From Gammaproteobacteria bacterium (GTDB lineage: Bacteria > Pseudomonadota > Gammaproteobacteria > Pseudomonadales > Azotimanducaceae_A), in assembly GCA_002714125.1 (NCBI GenBank), contig PAWP01000014.1, positions 1-12,841 of the forward strand: a stretch of 12,841 nt of DNA. Reading direction: 5' to 3'. This document shows, one piece after another, positions 1 to 6,491 of this stretch; within the stretch, counting starts at the first letter, position 1, and each line of letters begins with the position of its first letter. The notes under the pieces are model-generated. The model was given only the letters and a program-made list of their open reading frames with translations, was not told the DNA's origin and made no database searches. The position numbers and the translations under genes were made by a program.

Positions 1-2
1 TG

Positions 3-137
3 CGGTTCGAGAAGACCCCGGCATCGATTCGGCGGCCGTCGCCGGAGGTGGGTGAACACACGGTCGAAGTTCTGTCAGAACTTGGGCTTGATATTGAGGA
101 GATGCGCGAACTGGCGCGGAAGGGTGTCATAGCCTGA
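3..137 (+). CDS. CaiB/BaiF (family III) CoA-transferase, C-terminal fragment
   Basis: Only the last 44 codons and the TGA stop are in the window; the gene begins upstream of base 1. The fragment starts RFEKTPASIRRPSPEVGEHT and continues with VEVLSELGLDIEEMRELARK, ending GVIA. A proline-containing 'P-x-x-GEHT' segment, then a short helix-rich tail with an 'LG' turn and a final 'G-V-I' is how family III CoA transferases end (CaiB, formyl-CoA transferase, alpha-methylacyl-CoA racemase). The family moves CoA between carboxylic acids, or epimerises acyl-CoAs, using an aspartate that lies outside the window, so the substrate cannot be judged. Finding it close to an SDR, a crotonase and an acyl-CoA carboxylase fits acyl-CoA metabolism. 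A weak hairpin (GCGAA/TTCGC, about 145-160) follows the stop but has no T-run. Confidence 0.8.
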   Translation, partial: RFEKTPASIRRPSPEVGEHTVEVLSELGLDIEEMRELARKGVIA

Positions 138-589
138 TATAACTGCGAACGCTGTTTCGCGACGCCTGAACCTACTGGAGAATGCCGGACTGGCGGCGGG
201 TATTGCCGAACACGGTTACCTTTGGAGGGCGCGACGAGTTGATCGATGTCAGGCTCCCTCAGATACCACTTAATAAAACCGTGGCCGAACTTGTTTGGAG
301 GGGTTGTTGTAACTCTTGTTGTAGCCGGTCGGCGTTTTGTCGCTGCGAATCCTCGGCCCGATTGAAGGTGTACCGGGCGGGGTTCTGGCCTGCTCCCAGC
401 AGCCGCTGCCTGGTCGATGACGAACGAGGTGTGGGTAAAGTAGCTTGAGACGACACCTTCGGACCCTCAATCGTTCAATCTGTGGGGCGTGGCGGTGGGT
501 ACCGGGTTTTGGGCTTTTTTGAGATTTGACACCTTCCGTCCAGGGGAAGGTCCTGAGAAGATGTAACGATACCCATCTGGGAGATCATC
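138..589. other. Intergenic region, 452 bp, no supportable gene
   Basis: Reading frames here (for example 182-448 plus, 259-456 and 270-470 minus) have no recognisable protein features. The ATG at 182 has GGAG only one base upstream, too close to act as a ribosome binding site. The region holds T-rich stretches (506-526), a perfect TTGACA at 526-531 with no matching -10 box at 16-18 bp, and a 7-bp stem-loop at 531-551 (ACCTTCC, 7-nt loop, GGAAGGT) in what would be the leader of the next gene. The 9-mer GACACCTTC occurs twice (452-460 and 528-536). The promoter of the secreted-protein gene probably lies here but cannot be placed with confidence. Confidence 0.6.
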
Positions 590-1213
590 ATGCGCTGGCT
601 CGTCGGCGTGCTCAGCCAACGCGAAGGAATGCTTGCCGCTTGTATGTTGGCGCTCGTCGGCGGTTGGCCCATCGCTGCCGCCACACTATGTGAACAGGGC
701 GATACTGGCGAGGGTTGCGCTTCTCCAACGCTGATCGACATGCGCCTCTTGAGCGAGGAAGAACTTGAGGACGAAGGTGGGCCATACCGGCCCGGGAGCT
801 TTTCCCGCAAGGTCTACAAGCGCTCCGAAGGCGGTCTCAAAGGTGAGCTCCCCAAGCTTGATCTGGAAATGACCACGCGGATGGTGCCCGGCGAGGTTGA
901 TCCCATGGCCTGTGAGATCGACGGCTCGCTGTCCTACTATCAGCTTGGTGACTCGGTCGAAGTGCATGCCCTGATCGAAAACGAGGATTGCGGTGCGTCA
1001 GCTGGTCGGTACCGTGTCCGCGTGATAGCCCGCGATGAAGCTGGCGAGCGCGTCGCTGACAGCTACAACGAGTCGTGGTCCAGGCTTGATGCAGAGGCCG
1101 TTGAGGTGGTGCATACCTATCCGCTGGTGACGAATGGAATGTTGGTACGGGTCTCGCTCCGGCCGGTTCGGGATGGTTGTCGCTGCAGTGCTCTGGGGTT
1201 GCTCGAAGAATAA
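590..1213 (+). CDS. Putative secreted protein of unknown function
   Basis: This 207-residue protein matches no family I recognise. The N-terminus looks like a signal peptide: R2 and R11, a hydrophobic stretch at about 14-31 (MLAACMLALVGGWPIAAA) and an Ala-rich cleavage site near residue 31, so export to the periplasm or outside is inferred. The start at 590 is supported by GGGAG six bases upstream; starting at Met14 would lose the basic n-region. The mature part has six cysteines (34, 43, 108, 134, 197, 199), an even number compatible with disulfides. Residues 108-192 look beta-rich with a 'YYQLGDSVEVHALIENEDC' style strand pattern resembling an Ig-like sandwich; this is inference only. Residues 54-86 are charged and rich in Glu, Gly and Lys. 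It stands alone between gaps of 452 and 114 bp, with no partner to suggest a role. Confidence 0.7.
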   Translation: MRWLVGVLSQREGMLAACMLALVGGWPIAAATLCEQGDTGEGCASPTLIDMRLLSEEELEDEGGPYRPGSFSRKVYKRSEGGLKGELPKLDLEMTTRMVPGEVDPMACEIDGSLSYYQLGDSVEVHALIENEDCGASAGRYRVRVIARDEAGERVADSYNESWSRLDAEAVEVVHTYPLVTNGMLVRVSLRPVRDGCRCSALGLLEE

Positions 1214-1219
1214 ACCGCC

Positions 1220-1260
1220 GGACGGGGCGCAGGCCCGTTGGCGCGGTCTGCCCCGCGTCC
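1220..1260 (+). terminator. GC-rich hairpin after the secreted-protein gene
   Basis: GGACG (1220-1224) plus GGGC (1225-1228) can pair with GCCC (1250-1253) and CGTCC (1256-1260), giving a 9-bp stem with a 2-nt bulge a few bases after the stop codon at 1213. No T-run follows, so it is at best a weak or Rho-assisted terminator, or simply a transcript-end structure separating this gene from the SDR at 1328. Confidence 0.25.
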
Positions 1261-1327
1261 CTAACCGGTGTGTTCTGTGCGGCCAGCCACGGTATGCTCC
1301 CAAGTCTGTTCCTAAGGTAGTGCACAG

Positions 1328-2200
1328 ATGGATCGCTTCGAAGGAAAAACTGCAGTGATCACTGGTGGTGCGAGTGGCATTGGGCTTGCCCTTGCTGAAC
1401 GCTTCGCTGCCGAACGCATGAATGTGGTGCTTGGCGACATTCAGGAGGATGCGCTTGAAACCACGGTGAGGGTTTTCGAGGAGCACCAGGTGAACGTTCT
1501 GGGTGTGCACACCAACACCATGCTGCGGGAGTCCGTTGAGGCGCTCCGAGATAAGGCCATAGAACGCTTTGGCAATGTCCACGTGGTATGCAACAACGCT
1601 GGTGTGTTTGGGACGCGGCACGTGGCCCAGCCACTATGGGAGGTTCCGGAAGAAGACTGGGATTGGGTGATGGGGGTCAATTTTGATGGCGTGCTGTACG
1701 GCGTACAGGCGTTTGTCCCTCATATGCTGGCCCACGGAGAGGGCGGCCATATTGTCAACACGGCGTCTGTCGCTGGCATCACCGCGGGTGGTGGCAACTA
1801 TGGTGTCAGCAAACATGCTGTGCTGGCCTTGACCGAATCCCTTGAGCGCGACCTCCAAGCGGCAGGGGGCAACGTGAGCGCCTCAGTGCTGTGCCCCGGC
1901 TTTGTCGATACAAAAATCTTCGAGTCTGAACGCAATCGCCCTGACGTGCTTACAGTGGGAAATGAGCAAGATGATGGCGACTTCTTCGGTTCAGCTATGA
2001 CGGCGGCTGGCAAACCGCCGGCGGAGGTCGCAGAGCTTGTTTTTGCCGCGATTCGCGAGCAGACCTTTTACGTGCTGCCGCATCCTTCGTGGGATGAGAT
2101 TGTGCGTGAACGGACCGAGGCTATCCTGGCCCGCGGTGAGGTTGCCGAGTTTGACATTGAACGGTTGCTGCAGAAGCGCGAAGCGGGTGAACATATCTGA
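1328..2200 (+). CDS. Short-chain dehydrogenase/reductase (SDR), NAD(P)-dependent
   Basis: This 290-residue classical SDR is a predicted cytoplasmic oxidoreductase acting on an alcohol or ketone group. Visible landmarks are the TGGASGIG cofactor loop (12-19), Asp37 at the end of beta-2 (usually favouring NAD(H) over NADP(H)), NNAG (89-92), and the catalytic set Asn118, Ser147, Tyr158 and Lys162 (YGVSK). The Ser-to-Tyr spacing is two residues shorter than in E. coli FabG. The region after 'CPGFVDTKIF' (189-198) is a long substrate lid and C-terminal tail (about 200-290) containing FYVLPHPSWDEIV, longer than the 245-250 residue FabG type. AAGG lies 10 bases before the ATG. The enoyl-CoA hydratase follows 61 bp downstream, so a hydroxyacyl-CoA or other acyl-chain substrate is plausible, but the true substrate is unknown. 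Confidence 0.92.
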   Translation: MDRFEGKTAVITGGASGIGLALAERFAAERMNVVLGDIQEDALETTVRVFEEHQVNVLGVHTNTMLRESVEALRDKAIERFGNVHVVCNNAGVFGTRHVAQPLWEVPEEDWDWVMGVNFDGVLYGVQAFVPHMLAHGEGGHIVNTASVAGITAGGGNYGVSKHAVLALTESLERDLQAAGGNVSASVLCPGFVDTKIFESERNRPDVLTVGNEQDDGDFFGSAMTAAGKPPAEVAELVFAAIREQTFYVLPHPSWDEIVRERTEAILARGEVAEFDIERLLQKREAGEHI

Positions 2201-2261
2201 GCGCGGGGCCGGCGCCATGTCCTGATACACTCGCGGCCTCTTGATCAGCCGGGTGACTGCA

Positions 2262-3005
2262 GTGGCAGATGACGTCGTAACCTACGAAGTGGTGGATCGC
2301 ACCGCCGTTGTCACTATCCGTCGAGCGGAGCGGATGAACGCGCTTGATGAGGCGGTCATCCAGGCCCTGCGCGCGGCCTGGCAAAGGCTTGAAGCGTCCG
2401 CTGAGTGTTGCGCTATTCTCCGCGCCGAAGGCGACCGGGCGTTCTCGGTAGGTGCTGATATCAAAAGCCCACCGGCAGAGATGTGGCAGGGCGTGCCGGG
2501 GATCGGAGTTGTGCTCTCAAAGCCGGTCATTGCTGCGCTTCAGGGTTACTGCATTGGCGGGGCCTACATTCTTGTGCAGATGTGTGACTTTGCAGTTGCG
2601 GCGGACAATACAGTTTTCAAATATCCTGAGGCCCAAGTGGGTTTCACTGGAGGTTTGATTGCGGGCTGCGCGGCGCGGATTCCACATAAGATAGCGATGG
2701 AGTTCATGCTTCTGGGCCAGGACTTGCCAGCTCAGCGCGCATACGAGGTGGGGATGGTCAATCGGGTTGTACCCCTGGGCGAGCAGTTTGATGCCGCCAT
2801 GGAGTACGCAAGAATCCTTGAAGTCAGTGCGCCGCTAGTGGTTTCAACTGTCAAGCACTTTGTTGACGAAACCATTCCCAAGAGCCCGGCAGAAGCTTCC
2901 GCTCTTGCCCGTAACTACCTGCTAGGCGTGCGTGACAGTGCGGATGGTGCAGAAGGGCGTGCGGCGTTCCGCGAGAAGCGCGCACCCCAGTTCAAGGGTG
3001 TATAA
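2262..3005 (+). CDS. Enoyl-CoA hydratase/isomerase (crotonase) family protein
   Basis: This is a 247-residue crotonase-fold protein, likely adding water to a 2-enoyl-CoA or a related reaction. I chose GTG at 2262 (protein begins MADDVVTYEV) because crotonases normally start a few residues before this strand and GGGTG lies just upstream; in-frame TTG at 2241 and GTG at 2253 are alternatives, and the TTG has no ribosome binding site. Landmarks: FSVGADIK (61-68) and GYCIGG (95-100), which form the CoA-binding oxyanion hole. Glu123 (in PEAQVG) and Glu147 (in AMEFML) sit at the positions of the two catalytic glutamates of rat mitochondrial crotonase (Glu144 and Glu164), so true hydratase chemistry is likely. 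The G-rich turn after PEAQVG reads GFTGG rather than the commoner PGxGG. The tail (FREKRAPQFKGV) is typical. It probably shares a transcript with the SDR. Confidence 0.93.
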   Translation: MADDVVTYEVVDRTAVVTIRRAERMNALDEAVIQALRAAWQRLEASAECCAILRAEGDRAFSVGADIKSPPAEMWQGVPGIGVVLSKPVIAALQGYCIGGAYILVQMCDFAVAADNTVFKYPEAQVGFTGGLIAGCAARIPHKIAMEFMLLGQDLPAQRAYEVGMVNRVVPLGEQFDAAMEYARILEVSAPLVVSTVKHFVDETIPKSPAEASALARNYLLGVRDSADGAEGRAAFREKRAPQFKGV

Positions 3006-3062
3006 GGCTTCGTAGCGAGCCGCCCCAACCTTCGATTTGCTCGGTAATTTTCAGGAGCGCTA

Positions 3063-4094
3063 ATGCCCCGTCCCGTACCCCCCACGCGCGATCCCCAAGC
3101 CCCTGGCTATGTCGCTGCCCAGATGCTTGCCGACGGCGATGTGCCGCCTACCGATACCAACGGCAACTATGTTGTTGGGCCTACCCATGTCGCGGCGAGC
3201 GAAACTGAGAAGCAGGATGGCGTGCCCCGTGGCATGGTGCATGAGTTTGTTCTGGAATCGACCGACAGCGCTATCTACCCTGGTATCGCACGGGCGGAAG
3301 GCACCTTCGGTACGCCCGATCCGGGTAACCCTGCCAAGCTCGATGTCACGACCAGTGGTCCCCAGCCCTATTCCCGTGAAATAGCAGTGTACGTCCCCCA
3401 TGGCTACACCGGCGGTGAGTTGCCCTTCATCGTTGGGGCCGACGGCCCCGATCTGATGTTGTTTCGGACCCTCGACAACATGATTCATCAGGGTCGCATC
3501 CCGCCTATGGTGGGCATATCGTTGCGCAGTGGTGGGGGTGATGCACAAGGCAGTCAGCGTGGGCTCGAGTACGACACGATGTCGGGGCAGTACACCGATT
3601 TCATAGAAACGGAGGTCCTCCCATTTGTCTCGGAACAGTGCGGCGTTGTACTGACCAATGATCCTGAGGGTCGTGCCTCAATGGGTTGTTCCTCCGGCGC
3701 ATCTTGTGCCATGAGCATGGCTTGGTATGGCGGCGACAAGTATCGCAAGGTGCTAAGCCTCTCCGGGACCTATATCAATCAACAATGGCCTTGGAATCCT
3801 GAGTCACCAGAGGGCGCCTGGGGATATCACTCCATGCTCATTCCGAACGAACTGGCTCGGCCAATCCGTATCTGGATGTGCGTGGCCGACAGGGATCTCT
3901 ACAACCCCAACTCGATGCGCGATGGCATGCACGATTGGGTCGAAGCCAATGAGCGTATGGCGCATGTGCTTGCGGACAAGGGTTATGACTACCAGTTCAA
4001 CTTCGTTCGTAACGCCTGGCATTGCGATCCCTCCATGAAAGCCCAACTTCTGCCTCAGGCGCTTGAATGGTTATGGCGGGGCTACGAGGCCTGA
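3063..4094 (+). CDS. Alpha/beta-hydrolase esterase, esterase D / enterochelin-esterase-like
   Basis: This 343-residue protein resembles the Esterase family (PF00756, which includes Fes, esterase D and mycolyl transferases). AGGAG lies five bases before the ATG. There is no signal peptide, so a cytoplasmic location is expected. The catalytic triad can be proposed: Ser210 in the nucleophile elbow GCSSG (208-212), Asp276 in ADRDLYN (275-281) and His320 in NAWHCD (317-322). The strand pair 'REIAVYVPHGYTG' (105-117) and 'LPFIVGADGPD' (120-130) open the hydrolase fold; the first 100 residues form an N-terminal extension often seen in Fes-like enzymes. The substrate is unknown; sugar, phenolic or siderophore esters are all possible. 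The stop is two bases before the start of the glycosylase gene, and the FAD oxidoreductase follows, so these three probably form an operon. Confidence 0.88.
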   Translation: MPRPVPPTRDPQAPGYVAAQMLADGDVPPTDTNGNYVVGPTHVAASETEKQDGVPRGMVHEFVLESTDSAIYPGIARAEGTFGTPDPGNPAKLDVTTSGPQPYSREIAVYVPHGYTGGELPFIVGADGPDLMLFRTLDNMIHQGRIPPMVGISLRSGGGDAQGSQRGLEYDTMSGQYTDFIETEVLPFVSEQCGVVLTNDPEGRASMGCSSGASCAMSMAWYGGDKYRKVLSLSGTYINQQWPWNPESPEGAWGYHSMLIPNELARPIRIWMCVADRDLYNPNSMRDGMHDWVEANERMAHVLADKGYDYQFNFVRNAWHCDPSMKAQLLPQALEWLWRGYEA

Positions 4095-4096
4095 CC

Positions 4097-4765
4097 ATGG
4101 TGGCTCCGTTTGCGGAGATCCGCGCCCGAGCGGTAGCGCATAAGGGTGAGGCAGAATTGGCTGCGATGCTGCCGGTACCGGCTACCGCCGCCGAACTGAG
4201 CGCGCTTGACGATGCTGAATGCCTGCGTGAGATGACCAAGTGTGTGTTCCGCTCGGGGTTTGTCTGGCAGGTTGTGGAAAACAAGTGGGAGGGGTTCGAG
4301 GCAGCATTCGGCGGGTTCAATCCAAAAGCTGTGGCGCACTACGCAGATGAACGTCTAGAGGCGCTTGCGCAGGATACCGCCATCATTCGCAATTTCACAA
4401 AGATCAAGGCCACCCGCGACAACGCCGCATTTGTGCTACAGACCGCGGCGGAGCACGGGTCTTTTGGCGCTTTCCTAGCGGCATGGCCGGAGGACGATGT
4501 GGTAGGTCTGCAGCAGCATCTGAAGAGAGCGGGCAGCCGCCTTGGTGGGCACACTGGGCAATACTTCCTGCGTTTCATTGGCAAGGACACCTTCATGTTC
4601 AGCAAGGATGTTGTGCAGGTGCTGGTCACCAAGGGCATTATCGAAAAGGAGCCAGCGGGCAAGAAGGCATTGGCTGTGGTCCAGGATGCGTTTAACGGAT
4701 GGCGCGAGGAGACCGGGCTGCCCTATTGTCAGTTGAGCCGCATTATGGCGGCTTCTGTTGGCTAG
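4097..4765 (+). CDS. DNA-3-methyladenine glycosylase I (Tag)-like protein
   Basis: This 222-residue helix-hairpin-helix protein resembles the Tag family (Adenine_glyco, PF03352), which removes 3-methyladenine from alkylated DNA. I chose ATG at 4097 (GAGG seven bases upstream) over the in-frame ATG at 4067, which lies inside the esterase gene. Family-like segments are FVWQVVENKWEGFEAAFGGF (55-74), VAHYADERLEAL (79-90) and AIIRNFTKIKATRDNA (95-110), matching the Tag 'IIRhrxKIxAxxxNA' block. An HhH-like segment, LGGHTGQYFLRFIGKDTF, spans 149-166. By hand alignment, the position of E. coli Tag Glu38 is Cys49 here, and the zinc-binding Cys/His set of Tag is not visible. Asp171 (FMFSKDVV), just after the hairpin, could instead serve as the HhH-GPD type catalytic aspartate. 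It sits oddly among metabolic genes, between the esterase and the FAD oxidoreductase. Confidence 0.85.
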   Translation: MVAPFAEIRARAVAHKGEAELAAMLPVPATAAELSALDDAECLREMTKCVFRSGFVWQVVENKWEGFEAAFGGFNPKAVAHYADERLEALAQDTAIIRNFTKIKATRDNAAFVLQTAAEHGSFGAFLAAWPEDDVVGLQQHLKRAGSRLGGHTGQYFLRFIGKDTFMFSKDVVQVLVTKGIIEKEPAGKKALAVVQDAFNGWREETGLPYCQLSRIMAASVG

Positions 4766-4795
4766 AAGCGTCAACGGCGAAGAAAGGAGCAGAGC

Positions 4796-6139
4796 TTGAT
4801 TTTCACCGATGATCTACCTGTGACCTTTAACGATCCGCTGCCTGCTGCTGTCGATGTTGTGGTCATCGGGGCGGGGGTGATTGGTATCTCGACCGCATGG
4901 TATCTGCGCGCACGTGGGCTTTCGGTACTGGTGTGTGACAAGGGACGTGTTGCGGGTGAGCAGTCCAGTCGGAACTGGGGCTGGATCCGCCAGCAAGGCC
5001 GTGATGCCGCGGAACTCCCGATTGCCATCGACAGCATCAACGCCTGGGAAGAGTTGGCTGGTGAGATTGCTCGTGAAACCGGGGGCGACATTGGCTTCAC
5101 CCGCCGTGGTGTTCTGTACGCAGCGACGACCGATGAACAACTAGCGGGGCATGAAGCATGGCTGGATATTGCAGCGCAACATCAACTTGATACCAAACTG
5201 TTGTCTGCCAGCGAGATGGACGCGTTGGCGCCCGGTCCCGTGGGCCAGTGGCGGGGTGGGCTCTTTACCCCTAGTGACGGTCGCGCAGAACCCTGGAAGG
5301 CAGTTCCCTTGCTGGGGCGGGCGCTGCGTGCCCGTGGCGGCTTGATTCGAGAGCGCTGCGCGGTGCGCTCGATTGAAACGACAGCCGGGCGCGTCAGCGG
5401 TGTCATTACCGAGCACGGCAGCATAAGCGCAGAGAGTGTGGTGTGTGCCGGTGGCGCCTGGTCGACCCTGTTCATGGCCAATCTTGGGGTCAACCTGCCA
5501 CAGTTGGCGGTGCGCGCGACCGTGGCCCGTACCGCCAGCGCGCCTGAGGTTTACTCGGGCAACGCATCTCTCGGCGGGGTGGCAATCCGCCGCCGTGCCG
5601 ATGGCGGCTACACCGTAGCGAGCAGCGGCACCAACGAGCACTTCATTGGCGCTGACAGTTTCAGGCACTTCTTTCGCTACCTCCCTGCACTGTATGCCAG
5701 CGCGCGCTTCATTCGCCTCAGGTTCGACGGCGAACTGATGGCAAGGATGCTGCCCATCCGCCGCTGGCGCGACGACGAGGTGACTCCGTTTGAGCAGCAG
5801 CGTGTACTGAATCCGCCACCGTCCCCCCGAGCGTTGGACAATATGCGGGAGGGGCTCGTGCGACGGGTGCCAGAACTGGCCGGTGTCCCGTTCGAGGAGG
5901 CTTGGGCTGGCATGATTGATGTGACGCCGGATGTTGTCCCCGTCATGGACGAGGTTACGGGTTATCCGGGGCTCTATCTTGCTACCGGCTTCAGCGGTCA
6001 TGGGTTTGGAATCGGCCCTGGAGCCGGCCGTGTTATGGCCGAGATGGTGACGGGCGGTGTGTCTGCGCATGACCTCACACGATTCCGTTTGGCTAGGTTT
6101 ACCGATGGTTCGAAGCTTGAGGTTGGGCCAGGACTGTGA
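4796..6139 (+). CDS. FAD-dependent oxidoreductase, DAO family (amine/amino-acid oxidase-like)
   Basis: This 447-residue flavoprotein is of the DAO superfamily (PF01266: D-amino acid, sarcosine, glycine and related oxidases or dehydrogenases). The start is TTG at 4796, supported by AAAGGAG six bases upstream; no in-frame ATG fits. The dinucleotide loop is GAGVIG (25-30) with an acidic residue after beta-2 (Asp48 in VCDKG). SSRNWGWIRQQGRD (57-70) is a conserved FAD/substrate loop of one DAO subgroup. CAGGAWS (217-223) is the second FAD contact, and ATGFSGHGFGIGPGAG (396-411) forms the C-terminal FAD-binding loop. No transmembrane segment or signal is seen, so it is probably soluble. The substrate is likely a secondary amine or amino acid but cannot be named. 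The gene lies 30 bp after the glycosylase and probably ends the operon; about 350 non-coding bases follow. Confidence 0.9.
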   Translation: MIFTDDLPVTFNDPLPAAVDVVVIGAGVIGISTAWYLRARGLSVLVCDKGRVAGEQSSRNWGWIRQQGRDAAELPIAIDSINAWEELAGEIARETGGDIGFTRRGVLYAATTDEQLAGHEAWLDIAAQHQLDTKLLSASEMDALAPGPVGQWRGGLFTPSDGRAEPWKAVPLLGRALRARGGLIRERCAVRSIETTAGRVSGVITEHGSISAESVVCAGGAWSTLFMANLGVNLPQLAVRATVARTASAPEVYSGNASLGGVAIRRRADGGYTVASSGTNEHFIGADSFRHFFRYLPALYASARFIRLRFDGELMARMLPIRRWRDDEVTPFEQQRVLNPPPSPRALDNMREGLVRRVPELAGVPFEEAWAGMIDVTPDVVPVMDEVTGYPGLYLATGFSGHGFGIGPGAGRVMAEMVTGGVSAHDLTRFRLARFTDGSKLEVGPGL

Positions 6140-6491
6140 GTAGTGGCCAGTCCGTTGCCCCTAGAGATTGTGTCTGACGACAATTAGCCCAAAAGTCGCC
6201 TGCTCGTGCTACGAAGGTGGCGAGTGATGTAACGCGATGCGGTTGAGGCATTTCATGTCTCCATGAGTCACGCGATTGTTGGACACTTTGCCTGGTCCTT
6301 TGACCATAAGCGGATGCTGATCATCTCTAAAAGACCTTTGAGTGCAAGGGCATCTGCTTGGTTCAAGGCGTTCTCTGCTTGTCGACACATGACGAGGTGA
6401 CCCTACGGGTGGTTGCAACGGACATCATAAAGTCGGCGATAATAAGAGCTCAGCCCCGCGGGGCTACCTGAACCTATCGGAGGAGTTCCCC
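6140..6491. other. Intergenic region, 352 bp, leader of the dioxygenase gene
   Basis: No convincing gene is present. The right half contains a possible promoter for the dioxygenase: TTGCAA (6413-6418) and GATAAT (6438-6443) at a long 19-bp spacing, followed by the palindrome at 6452-6465 and a strong Shine-Dalgarno (GGAGGAG, 6479-6485). A 40-codon minus-strand frame (6268-6390) with an amphipathic-looking product is noted in the findings but is not called as a gene. No terminator with a T-run is visible after the FAD oxidoreductase stop at 6139. Confidence 0.55.
6452..6465. promoter_or_regulatory. 14-bp perfect palindrome AGCCCCGCGGGGCT
   Basis: A perfect two-fold palindrome sits 13 bases before the Shine-Dalgarno of the dioxygenase gene and just after a possible -10 box (6438-6443), so it would lie near the transcript start. 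It could be a repressor operator or, because the two halves abut, an RNA element that pairs between transcripts. A 14-bp palindrome is expected by chance about once in a window this size, so only its position makes it notable. Confidence 0.3.

Noticed and set aside
165..180. CCTGAACCTAYYGGAG shared with 6467-6482 upstream of the dioxygenase
   Set aside because: A 14 of 16 match between two places is expected many times by chance in a window this size, and the first copy precedes no credible gene.
182..448. 88-residue plus-strand frame in the first intergenic region
   Set aside because: GGAG lies only one base before its ATG, composition is irregular with many Cys, Arg and Ser, and no family features are visible.
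526..531. Perfect TTGACA as a promoter for the secreted-protein gene
   Set aside because: No -10 box resembling TATAAT lies 16-18 bp downstream; the expected site reads GGTCCT.
998..1621. 207-residue minus-strand frame spanning the secreted-protein and SDR genes
   Set aside because: It is antisense to two better-supported genes and the intergenic gap between them, with no motif of its own.
2241..2261. TTG at 2241 as the crotonase start
   Set aside because: It has no ribosome binding site and adds seven residues not usual in the family; GTG at 2262 fits better, though this is not proven.
5141..6070. 309-residue minus-strand frame
   Set aside because: It lies wholly antisense to the FAD oxidoreductase, whose flavin-binding motifs are clear; the antisense product has no recognisable domain.
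6209..6418. 69-residue minus-strand frame upstream of the dioxygenase
   Set aside because: Its composition is irregular, it has no ribosome binding site and no recognisable features; it overlaps the alternative 40-residue frame in another phase.
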